Assembly (NCBI GenBank): GCA_013399855.1
Contig: VXAY01006578.1
Span: forward strand, 645,101 to 709,100
Length of the DNA: 64,000 nucleotides
Reading direction: 5' to 3'
Origin: Oxyruncus cristatus
Taxonomy: Eukaryota; Chordata; Aves; Passeriformes; Cotingidae
Below are positions 11,241-23,752 of this stretch, one piece after another. Made by a program: the position numbers and the translations under genes. Below the pieces are notes generated by a model. That model was not told where the DNA came from. It saw nothing but the letters and a program-made list of their open reading frames with translations, and did no database searches. Numbering within the stretch: the stretch's first letter is position 1; each line of letters starts with the position of its first letter.

Positions 11241-14200
11241 GTAAGTCTAGCCAGTGACACTCCCCAAAAGTGAAGATGTTTCATGCCATTTACATCCCAG
11301 ATTTGCATTCTGCCAGTTTTTTTATTCTGGACCCCAGATGTTGAAGGAAAATCACTTAAAATAAACTTGCCATAATCCAAGGCAATGCACCATGGCTATG
11401 AGGGCTCTATTGCTGGTGAGTTTGTTGCTAGAAAATTGGTGGGCAGAAATGTTGACTAGGAAAATTCTTGCACTGTGTGTGAAAGGAAGTTCAAGGATTA
11501 AAACAGTCTGTCCCAAAAACATTGTTGCTGGACAGCAAATGGGTTTGCCCGAGAGAACACTCTATTTTTCAAGTCCATAGAGCAGGTCAGTACTATGCAC
11601 AGCTTATCTTCAAGATCGACTTGAAAAAAATTTCATGGTGGGGGACAGGCCTGGCAATCCAAATCAATCAGCAGTAATTACTTAAATTGGAAAATAATAC
11701 TATTTAGGAACTCATTTCTGATCATTCATGTCTCTGTATCACCTATTTTTGTAACTGCATATTGAGACTAGACAATCCTCTGACAGATAGGTCTAGTCTT
11801 CTCACCACATGAGGGGAAACCACATCTTACAAACAAGCATACGAATGCCATCATTATAGTGGGGCTTGTCAAGAGATAATATCCTGCAGCCTTGTGGCAG
11901 TGTCATCTCCGTGACAGGGCAAAAAGCAGGATGGATATGAATCACGGCTCTTGAAAGTAGCATCAGCTCTGCTTCTGCACTTAGCTGGTGTATCTCCCAT
12001 CACGAGCATTTCCACTTAGGAAGAGGTCAAGATGTAACCTTGTTTTGTCTGTAAGATATACTTGGGATGACCAAGTATATCAGTGAGCAAACTAAAAGAG
12101 TGTGGTGCAGGACCACTCTATCAGGTAACAGGTTCTTGCTCACTGAAAATAGGCTGGAAAGCAAGGAACAGTGCTGAGGGAGAAGGCACTTGATCGGCAC
12201 CATCCTCAAAAAGGAATCCCAGTAACAGGTGTTTCTGAAAAGAAAGTCCTGGGTTGTCCATTTTCTTGCTTTCTTTTGAACTGCATCTGTAACTTGAACC
12301 AAGCCACTTCATTATTTATCAATTTTACACTTCTGTTTCAGTACATGTTGGGAACAGATCTTCCATCCCTTATTTTACAACTGCCACTTGAAGTCTCCCT
12401 CAGTGCACTCTTCTGCAGTCATAAACAACAGTTTGTGTCTAGATCCAGGATAGTGGTATTATATAATAGAGTTACAGAAGGGAAAAAAATAGCTTCCATC
12501 CTTTTTTCAGGCATGCCTCCTGTGGTGCCTGTATGAACCACAGATTGAAAGCAGGCTCTGAATTCAGGCTGTTCTCCCTAAGTACCAAATGTAGGTGAAA
12601 TTATTACAACTTCATCGATTTATCATGACAGCTAAGGGACTGGAAAAGAATAATACTACTTTGTGGTCCTGCTGTCTGAAGATGTATGTAATAACAGAAT
12701 CCGACAGCACTAGGAGATGTTTTGCTTTATTCAGAAGCATTGACCAGAGTAGCCTCAGATAATATGCTCACAATGGAGACTTCCATTATCAGGATGACAC
12801 ATTTGTGCAAAGTGAATTTTGAAAGAAATCTTGCCTGATACTTTTCATAAAATCAGCTTAATCTAATTTTGTAACTATTTACAATGACAATTTTAATAAT
12901 TCAAAGGCATCCTCTGAGATTATGTTTCACCAAAAATAATTGTCCAGAACTTTTCCTGCCTTCCATGACCTCAGCAATGAATACAATGACAAGGAGAATT
13001 ATCCATGACAGTTTTATATTTTAGGATTCATAAGGCCGACTCAGGTTACATCACCTGAGAAGCAATCACACAGACTTCAAATCCATACTATTTGTCAGAA
13101 GTTAGAAGAAGGAGTTTAGTTTATTTCTGCATTGGCCGACAACAAAAACAACTTTATCTGGGGCAGAAAAGGGTAAGAAGATCTCCATTTTCTTTAATTT
13201 TGGTATTTTTCCTCTAATTTGGTAATTAAGATCTCTACTATCCTTTCAACAAAATTAATAAAATTTGGCAACTCAGACTTGACCCTTGACTCATACAGCC
13301 ATTTTTTACTTCTTACATGCTCTACTAGGCTCTTGAATTAGGGTTATACATATAATTTATTAATGCTTATATAAAACACTAAAAAGAATTGAAATTTTTA
13401 AGCATATTTGTGATATATGGAGCACTGAAGCTCTACATATCAATTTCTCATTGAGATAAAATCCTGTTACACCATATTGAAATCAGCGGGCATCACACAT
13501 CTGTAAATTCTTACAGAATTTTTGCTGGTGAGTACATCATATCTAATTATTCCGCCTTATCCTAATTATCTTTAATCCATCCTGTTTGGAGCAATAGTTA
13601 AGAGGCACTACAAGCAGATTCCTAAGATGTTAAGTAAGAACTTAAAATGATACTTATGTGGCTTAAGACCCAATTATAGTTTTTGTTCAGATTTTTACAC
13701 TGCATTACAAGTGATGCTCAGTAATGATGTTCTTCCCCACACTTCTTTAAAATTGCAGTAAGGAAAACTGATTTCTTGGACTAGGCTCATTGCAATTGTG
13801 GGCCCACCATGGCTGGGACAGGCTTACACACCAGAAATAAAGCCAGCCCGAAGCAGGAAGGAAAGGGGGCTTAGCAGGCAGCTCACGCGTGAAAGAGAGG
13901 AAGGGAGAGCTCGTAGCTGGCTACCACCAGCTGTCCACCTGGCTGGGAGGGCACCCGGGCCCCTCTGGGGGCAGGAGGAATGTTTGGTTTCCTCCTCTTT
14001 CTGCCCATCTAATTCCCAGTGTTTGCAATGCGTGCTCCCTCTCCTGCAGTGCTGTTGGCTGAGGTCATCGTAGCGGAGCATGAGATTGCCCAACCTGTGC
14101 CTTTCACTGGCTCCTTCCCTTGCTGTTCCATCTCACGTTCAGCAGGCAGCTGCTTGTCTGGCACTTGGTGAGGAAACACTTAAGCTGCAGGAGGGAAGGG

Positions 14201-15109
14201 TTTCCAGCAGGTACAAAACCAGAGCCTGCAGACATGGTGAAAGGTAGCAAAAAAAGCAGTGTGCTTATTTCCTCTCTCTTCCTGGGAAAAAGTAATGGGA
14301 AAAGTATGAAGCCTGGCTGGTTAGACAGCTGGCTGGTATGATGGAGGTGCTAGGGAATGGTGTTTGCTGACTGCTGTAGAAGGATCCAAACTTTTTACCC
14401 CCCAAAAGCATGGCATTTCAGTGTTAAGAGGTTTATTCACATTTTCCTTCTAAAGTAATAAATGATCCATTATTAAAGGAAAAATATATGGGACACATGT
14501 CCAGTTCACCTAAAAAATTGCTGCAAGGGAGTAATCAATAGCTGCCAGCTCAAGACAAAGAAACAGAGGCAGCAGAAACAAATCAGCCAGAAACAGAGAC
14601 AACAATCCAGGAGACTTCTTATGGAGAATAGTAGCGAAAGAAGACTGAAATATGCCTGGGGACAAGGATGTTATGGATGTTGAAAATAAGATTAATTTCA
14701 TATCCCAGTGCTGTAGCTGAAAAAAAAAAAAGAATATAAGTAATAGTTCACACCCCAAGTAGGAATATACAGACTAGCTATGAAACAGAGACTGTCTGTA
14801 GCATAAGTTTAAGGCACCAACGTTTTTGTACTGCAAATAGCATGCATTCAATTGTTTCATTTGCAGCTGTAAGGTGAGATTAGTGACCTCTTTGACTGTA
14901 GCAGAATTGTGGGGGCAGCTGTAACATGGCTGTAATGCATAAGCCATCCTCTCAACATGTAGCAATGTTACCAGCTGTGAGTGAGGTGATAAAGGCACAA
15001 GGAAAAGTGAGACTTTGCAGAAACACTTAGTCCAAAAGATAAAAAATTCCTTAACCCAGGTTACCAACTGTGGTCCTAAAAGGAAACAACAACCTACCAA
15101 AGGGCAGTG
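11241..15109. other. unique stretch with one GC-rich patch
   Basis: No repeat or gene is recognisable. The one compositional feature is 13799-14075, which is clearly richer in G+C and CpG than its surroundings (for example ctcacgcgtg near 13883 and gcacccgggcc near 13950) and is open in several frames on both strands. This may be an old gene-derived or regulatory piece. I see no exon with both splice sites. Confidence 0.45.
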
Positions 15110-15686
15110 AAACTTGGTTTGGGTTGGAAGGGACCTTAAAGACCACCCAGTTCCAACCCCCCTGCCATGGGCAGGGACACCTTCCACTGGACAAGGTTGC
15201 TCCAAACCCCATCCAACCTGGCCTTGAACAATTCCAGGGATGCGGCATCCAAAACTTCTCTGAACAACCTGTTCCAGTATCTCACCACCCTCACAGTAAA
15301 GAATTTCTTCCTAATATCTAATCTAAACCTGCCTTGTTTCCTATCTTTTCCCCTTGTCCTGTCACTACATACCCTTGCAAAAAGTCCCTCTCCAGCTCTC
15401 TTGCAGACCCCTTTAGATAGTGGAAGGCTGCTCTAAGATCCCCCGGGAGCCTTCTCTTGTCCAGGCTCAACAACCCTAACTCTCTCAGCCTGTCTTCATA
15501 GGAGAGCTGCTCAAGCTCCTTGGCCATCTTTGTGGTCTCCTCTGGACTCACTCGAGCAGGTCCATGTCCTTCTTGTGCTGGGGACTTCAGACATGGATGC
15601 AGTACTCCAAGTGGGGTCTCATGAGAACAGGGTGGAGGGGGAGTATCACTTCCCTCACCCTGCTAGTCATTCTTCTTTTGATCCAG
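15110..15686 (-). mobile_element. CR1 LINE fragment, about 575 bases, antisense
   Basis: This inverted CR1 3' segment lacks its ATTCTATG tail and begins at the ttgggttggaagggacctta block. Blocks follow in order: catccaacctggccttgaac, caacctgttccagtatctcac, cccttgtcctgtcactac, the SYEDRLRELGLLSL-coding block near the end of ORF2 (minus-strand open frame 15318-15551), then ctccaagtggggtctcatgag. The preserved frame is the C-terminal end of the CR1 reverse-transcriptase polyprotein. It is interrupted at both ends and not functional. It is one of the two longest CR1 copies in the window. Confidence 0.93.
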
Positions 15687-17721
15687 AAAGGAATGAGGAA
15701 GAATAGAAAAAAAGCTATTGAAAGTAAAAAGAAAATATAAGAGACACACTGTTTCTGAAGATTGATAGCTACGCAAAGCTCTCAGATCTCCAAGGAGACC
15801 TGGGGTCACATTATGCAAAGATAATGTCCAAATAAATTACTAGTTTTACAGGGCTCTGCCATGGAAAGGGGAAGAATGCTTAGGAGTAGCCACTGTCACC
15901 TTCTTGTGGAAGACTATGAAAAAGAAGATAAAAAAGAAGATTATGAAGAAGATTATAAGAATGTAAAGAGTGGTCTTCCCATTATGACAATAAATATGAC
16001 AGCCTTCTGGCTGTCAGCTGTTTAGGAGCTTTCTGTGCCAAAGGCTGTATTCAGAGCACAGTGCTTAACATGTTCTTTGCCCTGTGAATGTGTCTGATGC
16101 TTTTTGAATCCAGTTCCTCATTTGCCGTTTGTGCTCTTTGGAGTGAGATGACTTCATCAGTTTACCTTACAAGGCTGACTTGTAATGTAATCACAAGCAA
16201 TTACAAAGCATCAGGAACTGATTTCAGCTACAGCTCAAGATACTGAAACTACACAGGAGAGTGATGTGAGGCTGTCACAGCATTTGTCTATGATTGGAGA
16301 TGGTGACAACCAGCAATTCACTCATTCAAGACAAATGAAAGCCCATCATTAAAATCAGCATCAAGTTTTCCTCAGGAAGTTTTTGGGTTTGTTTTGATTT
16401 TGGTTTGTTTTGTTGGGGTTGGGTTGGGTTGGTTTTCTTTTTCTGGAAATAACAAACGAGCCCTGTAGAAAATCACTACATGTATCGGATTATATGAGCA
16501 GGAGATATTTTTCAGAGAGTAGGACAACAATGGTTATACACAATCAATGGTAGACTTCATCCCCACACCACAGTATGTTCATATTTGTAACAGAAAGCTC
16601 CGGCCAGTTCAGTGAAGCACTGCCAAAGATGGGGTGCCACATGGCAGAAAATCGCTTTCAGAATCTTTTGTTGGGAATGAATGATGGAGAAGGCTGCCTT
16701 CTGCTAAGAGTCCACCATATTTCAAGTTGAGGTTTTGTTTCAAGGAAACCAAGCCCTAACCCTGGTTCTTCAAAGGAATATACCTACAGTAGACTACTCT
16801 TAAAGATAGATTTAGAAGGGCATTTAGCTGTTTAGTAATACCAATAGGCATCTAGGCTATTCTGCAGAAGAGCTTAAGCACTTAAAGCCCATTGGCTTTA
16901 AGTATTTATGGGAGGAGTCTGGTCCAATAGGACACTTACATCACTCTGCCAGCAAACAGAAAGCCTCTGTAGCAAATACCAGTAAATTAGTTGCTCAGGC
17001 ATAATAAATATCTGGACACAATACTAAAAGTGTTACAAAGAGGAAGTAAAACTTTAGTTGACCACAGGTAGCCAAAGAGGAAGCCTTACTCCTATACACA
17101 CAGTTATATTTGCAGTATATACTGAATGTCTAACTTCATAATTGTGGCTGTTCATAAATAACTTTTTTTTTTTTTAAACTTTTGGCTTCTAGTGCAGTCC
17201 CATTTTTAACCTTGGCTGCTACTTTGAGAGGAGTTTTCTGGATGATGCCATCTGTCTGTCAGCAGCTACTGCTCAGTCATATGCAGTTGTGAGAACATGT
17301 CCTAGAACAGCAGAGTATTCTCTTCCATCTAGGTTCTAAGTTCATCCTTGTAATACTGTAATATCTGATAATCTCTTCCTCTTTTCTCTGATAGCTTAAC
17401 AGTTATTTTTATTAACTCTTTGATTTAAAACTACACTTGTAATTCTTTTCCTGTGAACTACATATTTTTGCCAATGTTTTATCTTTTCATCTGCTACAAA
17501 CAGCAGTATGATACATTTTTACCTGACTGCATTTTGAGTTTTGGTTGTCATGAGTGGTACAGACTCAAAAGATACTGAATAATAGTATACATACTTCCCT
17601 TTAATATGCCAACAGTCTGTTTCTAACATTATCCATGGATAAATATCAGCAGTTTGTAAATCCTGAGTATTTTTCTCCTTGCAGAGGTGAATGTGTGTCA
17701 TAGTACAAGATAACAGCTTAC
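15687..17721. other. unique stretch with a G-rich tract
   Basis: No gene is recognised. At 15914-15962 there is a purine-rich stretch of GAA/GAT triplets. At 16381-16440 the plus strand is almost purely G and T. Confidence 0.5.
16415..16432 (+). other. G-quadruplex candidate (GGGTT repeat)
   Basis: Four G runs of 4, 3, 3 and 2 are separated by TT loops, inside a 60-base G/T-only tract. This fits a two-tetrad quadruplex on the plus strand. The unit is GGGTT, so it is not the vertebrate telomere repeat TTAGGG. Confidence 0.5.
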
Positions 17722-17986
17722 AGAGATGATGTGGTTTCGCCTGCATATTGCTTTTCGTCTAGATGAACTCCAGTTAATACAAACTTATTAGCACTATAAT
17801 TTGTGAAAATCCTACAGTCAGATTTGTTAGTCTGGTGTCCATGGAATGTACAGCATCCCGTTAAATTCAATGGCATGGTGTACACGCACTTTTCATATGT
17901 ACTTTCAAACTGCTTACACAATACTACAGTATTTGTATAAAATACAGTTACCCACAGATTTGACCTGAACATAATTGTGGTTTTCA
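17722..17986 (-). other. possible minus-strand exon, unidentified
   Basis: A 265-base block has no stop in one frame. It is preceded on the minus strand by a pyrimidine-rich acceptor ending ctcctttag and followed by a good donor GTAAGC. The predicted 88 residues contain several cysteines and three N-glycosylation sequons (NLT, NKS, NYS), a pattern typical of an extracellular domain. The codon choice is AT-rich like the surroundings. No partner exon was found nearby and I do not recognise the peptide, so chance remains a good explanation. Confidence 0.25.
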
Positions 17987-20900
17987 CTAAAGGAGTTTGC
18001 AAAAATACACAGGAGAGCTTAGCAGAGGGAATGACTCTACACACTTTTATAGAAATACCTAGGCCTAGACCAGCATACCTACATTTTACTTAAGCTTGGA
18101 TTTGGATCTACAATTGGCAGCTCAGGCTGATCAATAAAATGAGAGCTTTTACCTACATAAATGTTGCACAAACTGAACCACAATCAATGATTTAATTTAG
18201 TGACAGTGGTGCAAATTCCTTTGGGCACATGGCTGAAAACCAAATACCCTGCGAGGACTGTCTTAATTCTAATTAATTTACGCTAGACTAAAATCTAATC
18301 AAGAATATCCGCATGGGATTTTGTAAGAATTTAACTAAATTTTAAAACATATATCAGGATAAACAGATGCAACTTTTTTGCATAAGTGGGCATAATCCTA
18401 CAAAACTATACTGAAATAATTTTTCAGGTCTTTCAGCTTATTTCCAAGAACTGCAATTTTATCCCTAAAGTTGCCATATTTCTGACGAATCCTTTTTGCT
18501 GCATGCTGATCAGCTGTTTGCATCAGACAGAGTAAGAGGAAGGATCACGAACAAGAATCATAACAACTTAGAATCTATTAGCCATTATGCGTTCAGTTTC
18601 TCATAAGTTTTAATAATTAATGTCCTGAGAATAGCAGATGGTCCCAATTCTTTTTAAATTTCTGTAGTTAAAAATCTGTAATTTTTTAGTCCTCCAGTAT
18701 GGTACCAAATGTTAGTGCTTCTGGCTCCAGCGCCTTCCTTCTTTCTGACTTACGTTCTCTGGTTTATTTCTATTCCTCTGTTTTAGCTGAGAGACAAGTT
18801 GAAAGCGATTGTCACTCCAGACAGAAGCACAGATATGTAATTTCTGTTTAGTTTTAAACATGCAGACAATGGACTACTGAGTTCGTCTGAATCCATATAT
18901 ACCCCACAGTTCGGAAATGGCACTGATTTAAATTCCACGGAGGAAGACTTACCAGCATATCACTTCTTGCTAGTATATCAGTTCCTCTGGCATTTCTCTC
19001 AGTGTGAACATTCTTGTTCCCACATCATAGTATCACCTGTGAACAAGAATTGCATGGTCATAGTTATAACTGTAGTAACCATAGAGTACACATCTACTTT
19101 ATTAAGCTCCACAGCTTAGAGTGAGAACTCTAAGAGAACTAGAGTTCTCTCCCCAGTAGAACTCTAAGTGCAATACACCACAAACACTTCCCAAAACCTT
19201 CTGACAAATGTAAAACCTGTGGTAGTTCACAGCTACAGTGTACCGCAGGAAAAAGAATCAACATTATTATCACTGTGCTATGACCCTGCAATAGCAGGGT
19301 GGTTCCTAAGCAAAACTTATAGAGTTTTGGAAAGCAGAGAACGGCCCTCACAAAAGAGAGTGGCAAGAAAGCCAAAGTTAATGGTCCCTGTCAATCTCTC
19401 CTAAATGAAATGTTTTTCTTTCACTCTAAATCTGACCAGTGGTTTATCGCTGAGCACATGAGCACAACACATAACTTTCTGACCTCTAGGTCAGAGGTAG
19501 GCAACCGGGGGAAGTCAATAGGTGAGACTTTTACTGTACAGGGATACAGTAGAAAAATAGTGACCTGGGCTCTCTCAAATCAGTGATTTTTGGAGATATA
19601 AATACCTTGGGTATTCAAGGGATCTTAATTTCCTATCCCCAGAAATTTCTCATCCCATTTTACGGTCCCGCACTGATGTTTATCATTGGCTTCTCACCCT
19701 CACTACTGTTGTTTGCAAGATCACTCCACTTTATATCCAAGATATCTGTTAGGACTTTTCCCCTCATTTTTGATCCGAAGTTCTTTGAAGTGATGATGTT
19801 ACTATTCAGTTTTTCTCCCGTCTTAGTATCTGCTACAATACATTTTAATAGTCTTTTGGTCTTCCTTCCTCTGCAACTCTTCCATTTTAATCTCCTGTTC
19901 TTGAACACATGAAAACTTGCATGCAATACTGCAAAAAAGTTCTTACCGGTGCCTCTCTAGCTTATCTAGAAATACCTCAGTCACTGTATCCTAACACTGC
20001 ATTTCACAGCTGCTTCAAAATGGTCATCAACAGCCACGCTCCAATAACCAATATACTGAGATATTTTTCCTCCCCTTGATTCCCTGTGATGGATGGTATG
20101 TTTAAGTGGTTTCTGCTGCTCTGTCATACCCCTTTAAGAAACAAATAATTGATCGCACCGGCCTTGTGGAGAAGGGGAGACTGCTGTTAGCCTGGAGCAA
20201 ATTCCTAGAGGAGAGACAGTTCCAAAGGGGCAGGGTGGGGTGAGCAGAGGAAAAGACAAAAAAAGCCTGCAGAGCAGCAGAGGGATGATAAGACTGCTCA
20301 CCGCTCTCTAAGTAGCAGGGAACAGAACCAAGGCGAGAGCTCTATACCTTCTTCTGATGGTCCAAGAGATGATCACACAGAGTTTTGGCAACCCAGAAAG
20401 CCACTCAGTGGACTGAAATCACAACTAGAAGGAAGGATCCAGACAACAAAGTTGGGCAGGAGGCGAGTTGTTTATAAGTTCATTCTTATTTCTGTGTAGC
20501 TTACCTAGCCCGTGAACTGTCTTTGTTTAAAACACGAATTGTTCTCATGTACATGCAAGTAAAACCTAATCTTTTGAGATTAAAAGTATTTTTTTTCTAC
20601 TTTGGAGAGCTTACTGTAAGAAGGGTGCCTGGGTGGACACACTGCAAAGTTCTGACTGGCTTAGCAGCCCCCGTGACCATGACTCTGTGCTGCTCAACCT
20701 GCTACCATTTCTACCACTTGTCCTTAAGCTGAAAACGATTAAGGGGGTGGGAAAAGTCTCAAGACTGTTCTGTGAGGAAGTGTCAACAGATCTCCATCTT
20801 CATCTTGAAAACTTCTCTTTTCATACATAGAAGTCTCACATTAGTCAGTGTCTGACTGACCTAATCAGTTCTTAAGGTAATCCTCCTAATTTCCACTTTG

Positions 20901-23185
20901 GTAATAATTTGCCTTGACACTACAGCAAGTGTTGCTTTAACGTGCTTGAAAATTCAGGCTATCACATTGTCCCTGTGTAAGAGGTCAATTATCTTATCTG
21001 AAAAGATTTCTGACACCATCTACATTTCATAAAGCCAGGATTATCACACTTTGCATTTGCCTTCAAGGCTTTAATTATTTTTTCTTTCAAGTATTTTCCA
21101 ACACTTCATACACTATTGCATTCAAACTAAAAGGCTCAGAATTACCCATGTGATTTCTCTTTTCCCGGTTTTAGTATGTGAAAATGAAGGCAGATAGAGA
21201 GTATACTGACATGAGTACATTTATTCTGCTGATAAGGCCTCAATTTCTATTCAGTTGAGAAGAGTCATCTTTTATCAAATTTTTGGCTTCATTTATAGGT
21301 ATAATACAGTGTGATCAAGGTTTCCAAGGTTGCCAAATCTTCATCTGTGCAAGAGCTGCCCGCCTACATGCCAGGTTCATAACAAATATAAAAGATTTTA
21401 CAAAGAACCTCATTTCAGCAAAGCCTCATTTTTCAACTGAACACTGTGTCAAAAATATTAATCAGACCTAGCCATAGATTTCTTTTACTATATAGTCTTT
21501 TCCATCATGTCTGTAGTCTTTATGACAAGCTTAACTGGCTGAATTTATGTTGTTTGGGTTCTCATACTGTGACCATAACCTTGCCGTCTAAGCTATTGCT
21601 TAATCATTTAAGTTTTGGGTAAGCGTAGGTTAATGTCACTGGTGCATTATGTAAGTGCTTTTATGGGGTACTATTTCATTAGAAGACAAATATTTAAGAA
21701 TCTTTCTGTGTATGAATTATCTTCATTTTAGTAATGTTCACAGTGATTGATGAGTAATTTAAGATGTATTGTCTTAATTTTAAAAACATGCTTTCAAAGC
21801 ACTTTTCAATATCCTCAAGCTCAAAGAGAATTAATGGTGAACGCAGAAAAGTGGTTAGAAACCTCCTATTTTTATTTCTATGAATACTTGGTGATGTATT
21901 TATCAGGCTATTCAAAATGTTTATCACACTGCGAGTAGATCCATCTACTAACAGCATAACTTCACAGATTTTGAAGATGGAAGGGAATACTGTAAGACAC
22001 AATATTCCACCACTGATTCCCTGTACCACAAAAGGCTACAAGTCTTACAATTAATTCCTGCTTCAAATCCAAGAGCATACTTTCTTTGAAAATTTCCAGT
22101 GACATACCTCTTACAACTCTTGCTTAGATGTTCTGGTACTGATTTTTGTTATCCTGAGATACTTTAATTTTATTTCTAGCTGTGACTTTCAACATCAGAT
22201 CATCTTACATTTTGCTTATTAGGTATAAGAACTGCCTTCTAGTGTATGTTTTTCACAAACAGTGATCAAATCACCCCTGTACCTCTGCATCAGTGATCTT
22301 TTTTCCTTCTCTCCCTGTAAGTCATGCTTCTCTTCTTTAACCATCTGCATCTCTTCCAAAGCAACTATTTAACATTTTTCACAGGATTATATTGTGGGTA
22401 GAAATCATTTTGGTAGACAGTCTACCAATGGTTACATCAGTGCTAACTCAATTAGCAATGCATCATACTATGCAGATGTTTTCAGCTTATTATTACACAC
22501 AAGACTTAATTTTTCCAGTCATCACTTTCCATGCTATTGTCCAAGCTTCTGTAAGGATGGACTATAACCTTTAAGATGTCTGTGTGAAATACATTTGGTT
22601 TGCTTGCAGCCTGCTTACTGAATAATTCATGTCATTCTTCTGATGTTCAGTATTTATTATAATTCTGCACTCCTCCAGAGTTTGTGAAACGTGCAGATTT
22701 TATCAGTAATTGTTTGACAATTATTTGCCTTTTATAGTAAATATTTTTAAATCAGTTTATGACCTATCATGTTGAATCTTACTTGAGTTACTTTTGCAGT
22801 TGATGTCCATACAATGACTCAACGAGACCGATCATGAGAGCAGCCTGTATGAAAATGTTTTTTAAGTGAATTTGTACTTTGTGTGACAAAATTTGGCAGG
22901 CTGTGCCCAAATCCTTCAGTGCACTGCTTCTGCTTGGTGATTCAAGGCCGAATTTTTAAATTGGAGATGAATATTATGCTTTAAAAATATATCCGTATTT
23001 TCAGAGAAAACAATTGCTACGCTAAAAAAGAGGAGGTTATCTTGAGTATGTGAACATTTCTGCAGATAGCAATAGCTGTCCAAATAATCCTTACTTTCCA
23101 AGTAACAGATACCAGTAACTTGAAAGACAAAAATCCAGAGTTTTTGAAAATATTTCAGCAGATAAAATCTCTGTTTGTGTTTCAG
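17987..23185. other. long unique stretch, no confident gene
   Basis: No CR1 or recognised LTR. At 20080-20640 the base composition shifts to more G+C, with segments such as gcctgcagagcagcagaggg that could be a decayed LTR, but I could not find termini. A weak exon-like block at 21310-21374 (acceptor aatacag, donor GTTCAT, peptide includes KVSKVAKSSSVQELP) could belong to the plus-strand candidates downstream, although its phase does not join the 23186 block directly. Confidence 0.45.
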
Positions 23186-23311
23186 AGGTGCAGAGAGCCT
23201 GAAATGGGTGTGGTGGACGAATCTGAGCTGAGAGCACCAGCCACAGGAACCAGTAGAACCAGTTCTTCCCTTTATGGCCTGGGAAATCCTGCCTTCAAAG
23301 ACATGAGTTGA
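23186..23311 (+). other. possible exon near the end of a plus-strand gene
   Basis: After a clean acceptor (ctctgtttgtgtttcag) an open frame of 41 codons runs to TGA at 23309-23311. The peptide includes EPEMGVVDESELRAPATG and ends SSSLYGLGNPAFKDMS. Codon use and hydrophilic character look coding. There are two readings. It may be a terminal exon, with an AATAAA at 23978-23983 as poly(A) signal and the CTTT array in its 3' untranslated region. Or it may be spliced at 23306 (weak donor GTTGAC, phase 1) to the 26270 block, which starts in the matching phase. I do not recognise the family. Confidence 0.35.
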
Positions 23312-23500
23312 CTGCTTTTACTAAAATACCCAACTCACATTCAGGTAAAATTCTGACTATAAATCACTGTCTACTGGGGCCTACCTGGACATAGGCCATT
23401 TTCATAAGAGCACACGTACTCCTGTGATATGACAACAAAATTTGACTGGCATATTTTAGATATTTTTTCAAGTGTGAAGCCAAACAGAGCCATGGCAAAC

Positions 23501-23752
<252 letters not shown>

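Noticed and set aside
11335..11412. Exon between a strong acceptor (ttctggaccccag) and donor GTGAGT
   Set aside because: All three frames contain a stop codon.
20080..20640. Possible decayed LTR or other retroelement
   Set aside because: Composition is suggestive but I found no TG...CA termini, target duplication or recognisable block.
22240..22400. Possible old antisense CR1 or L3 fragment (gatcaaatcacccctgtacc and following)
   Set aside because: Only a short, weak resemblance, with no second diagnostic block to confirm it.
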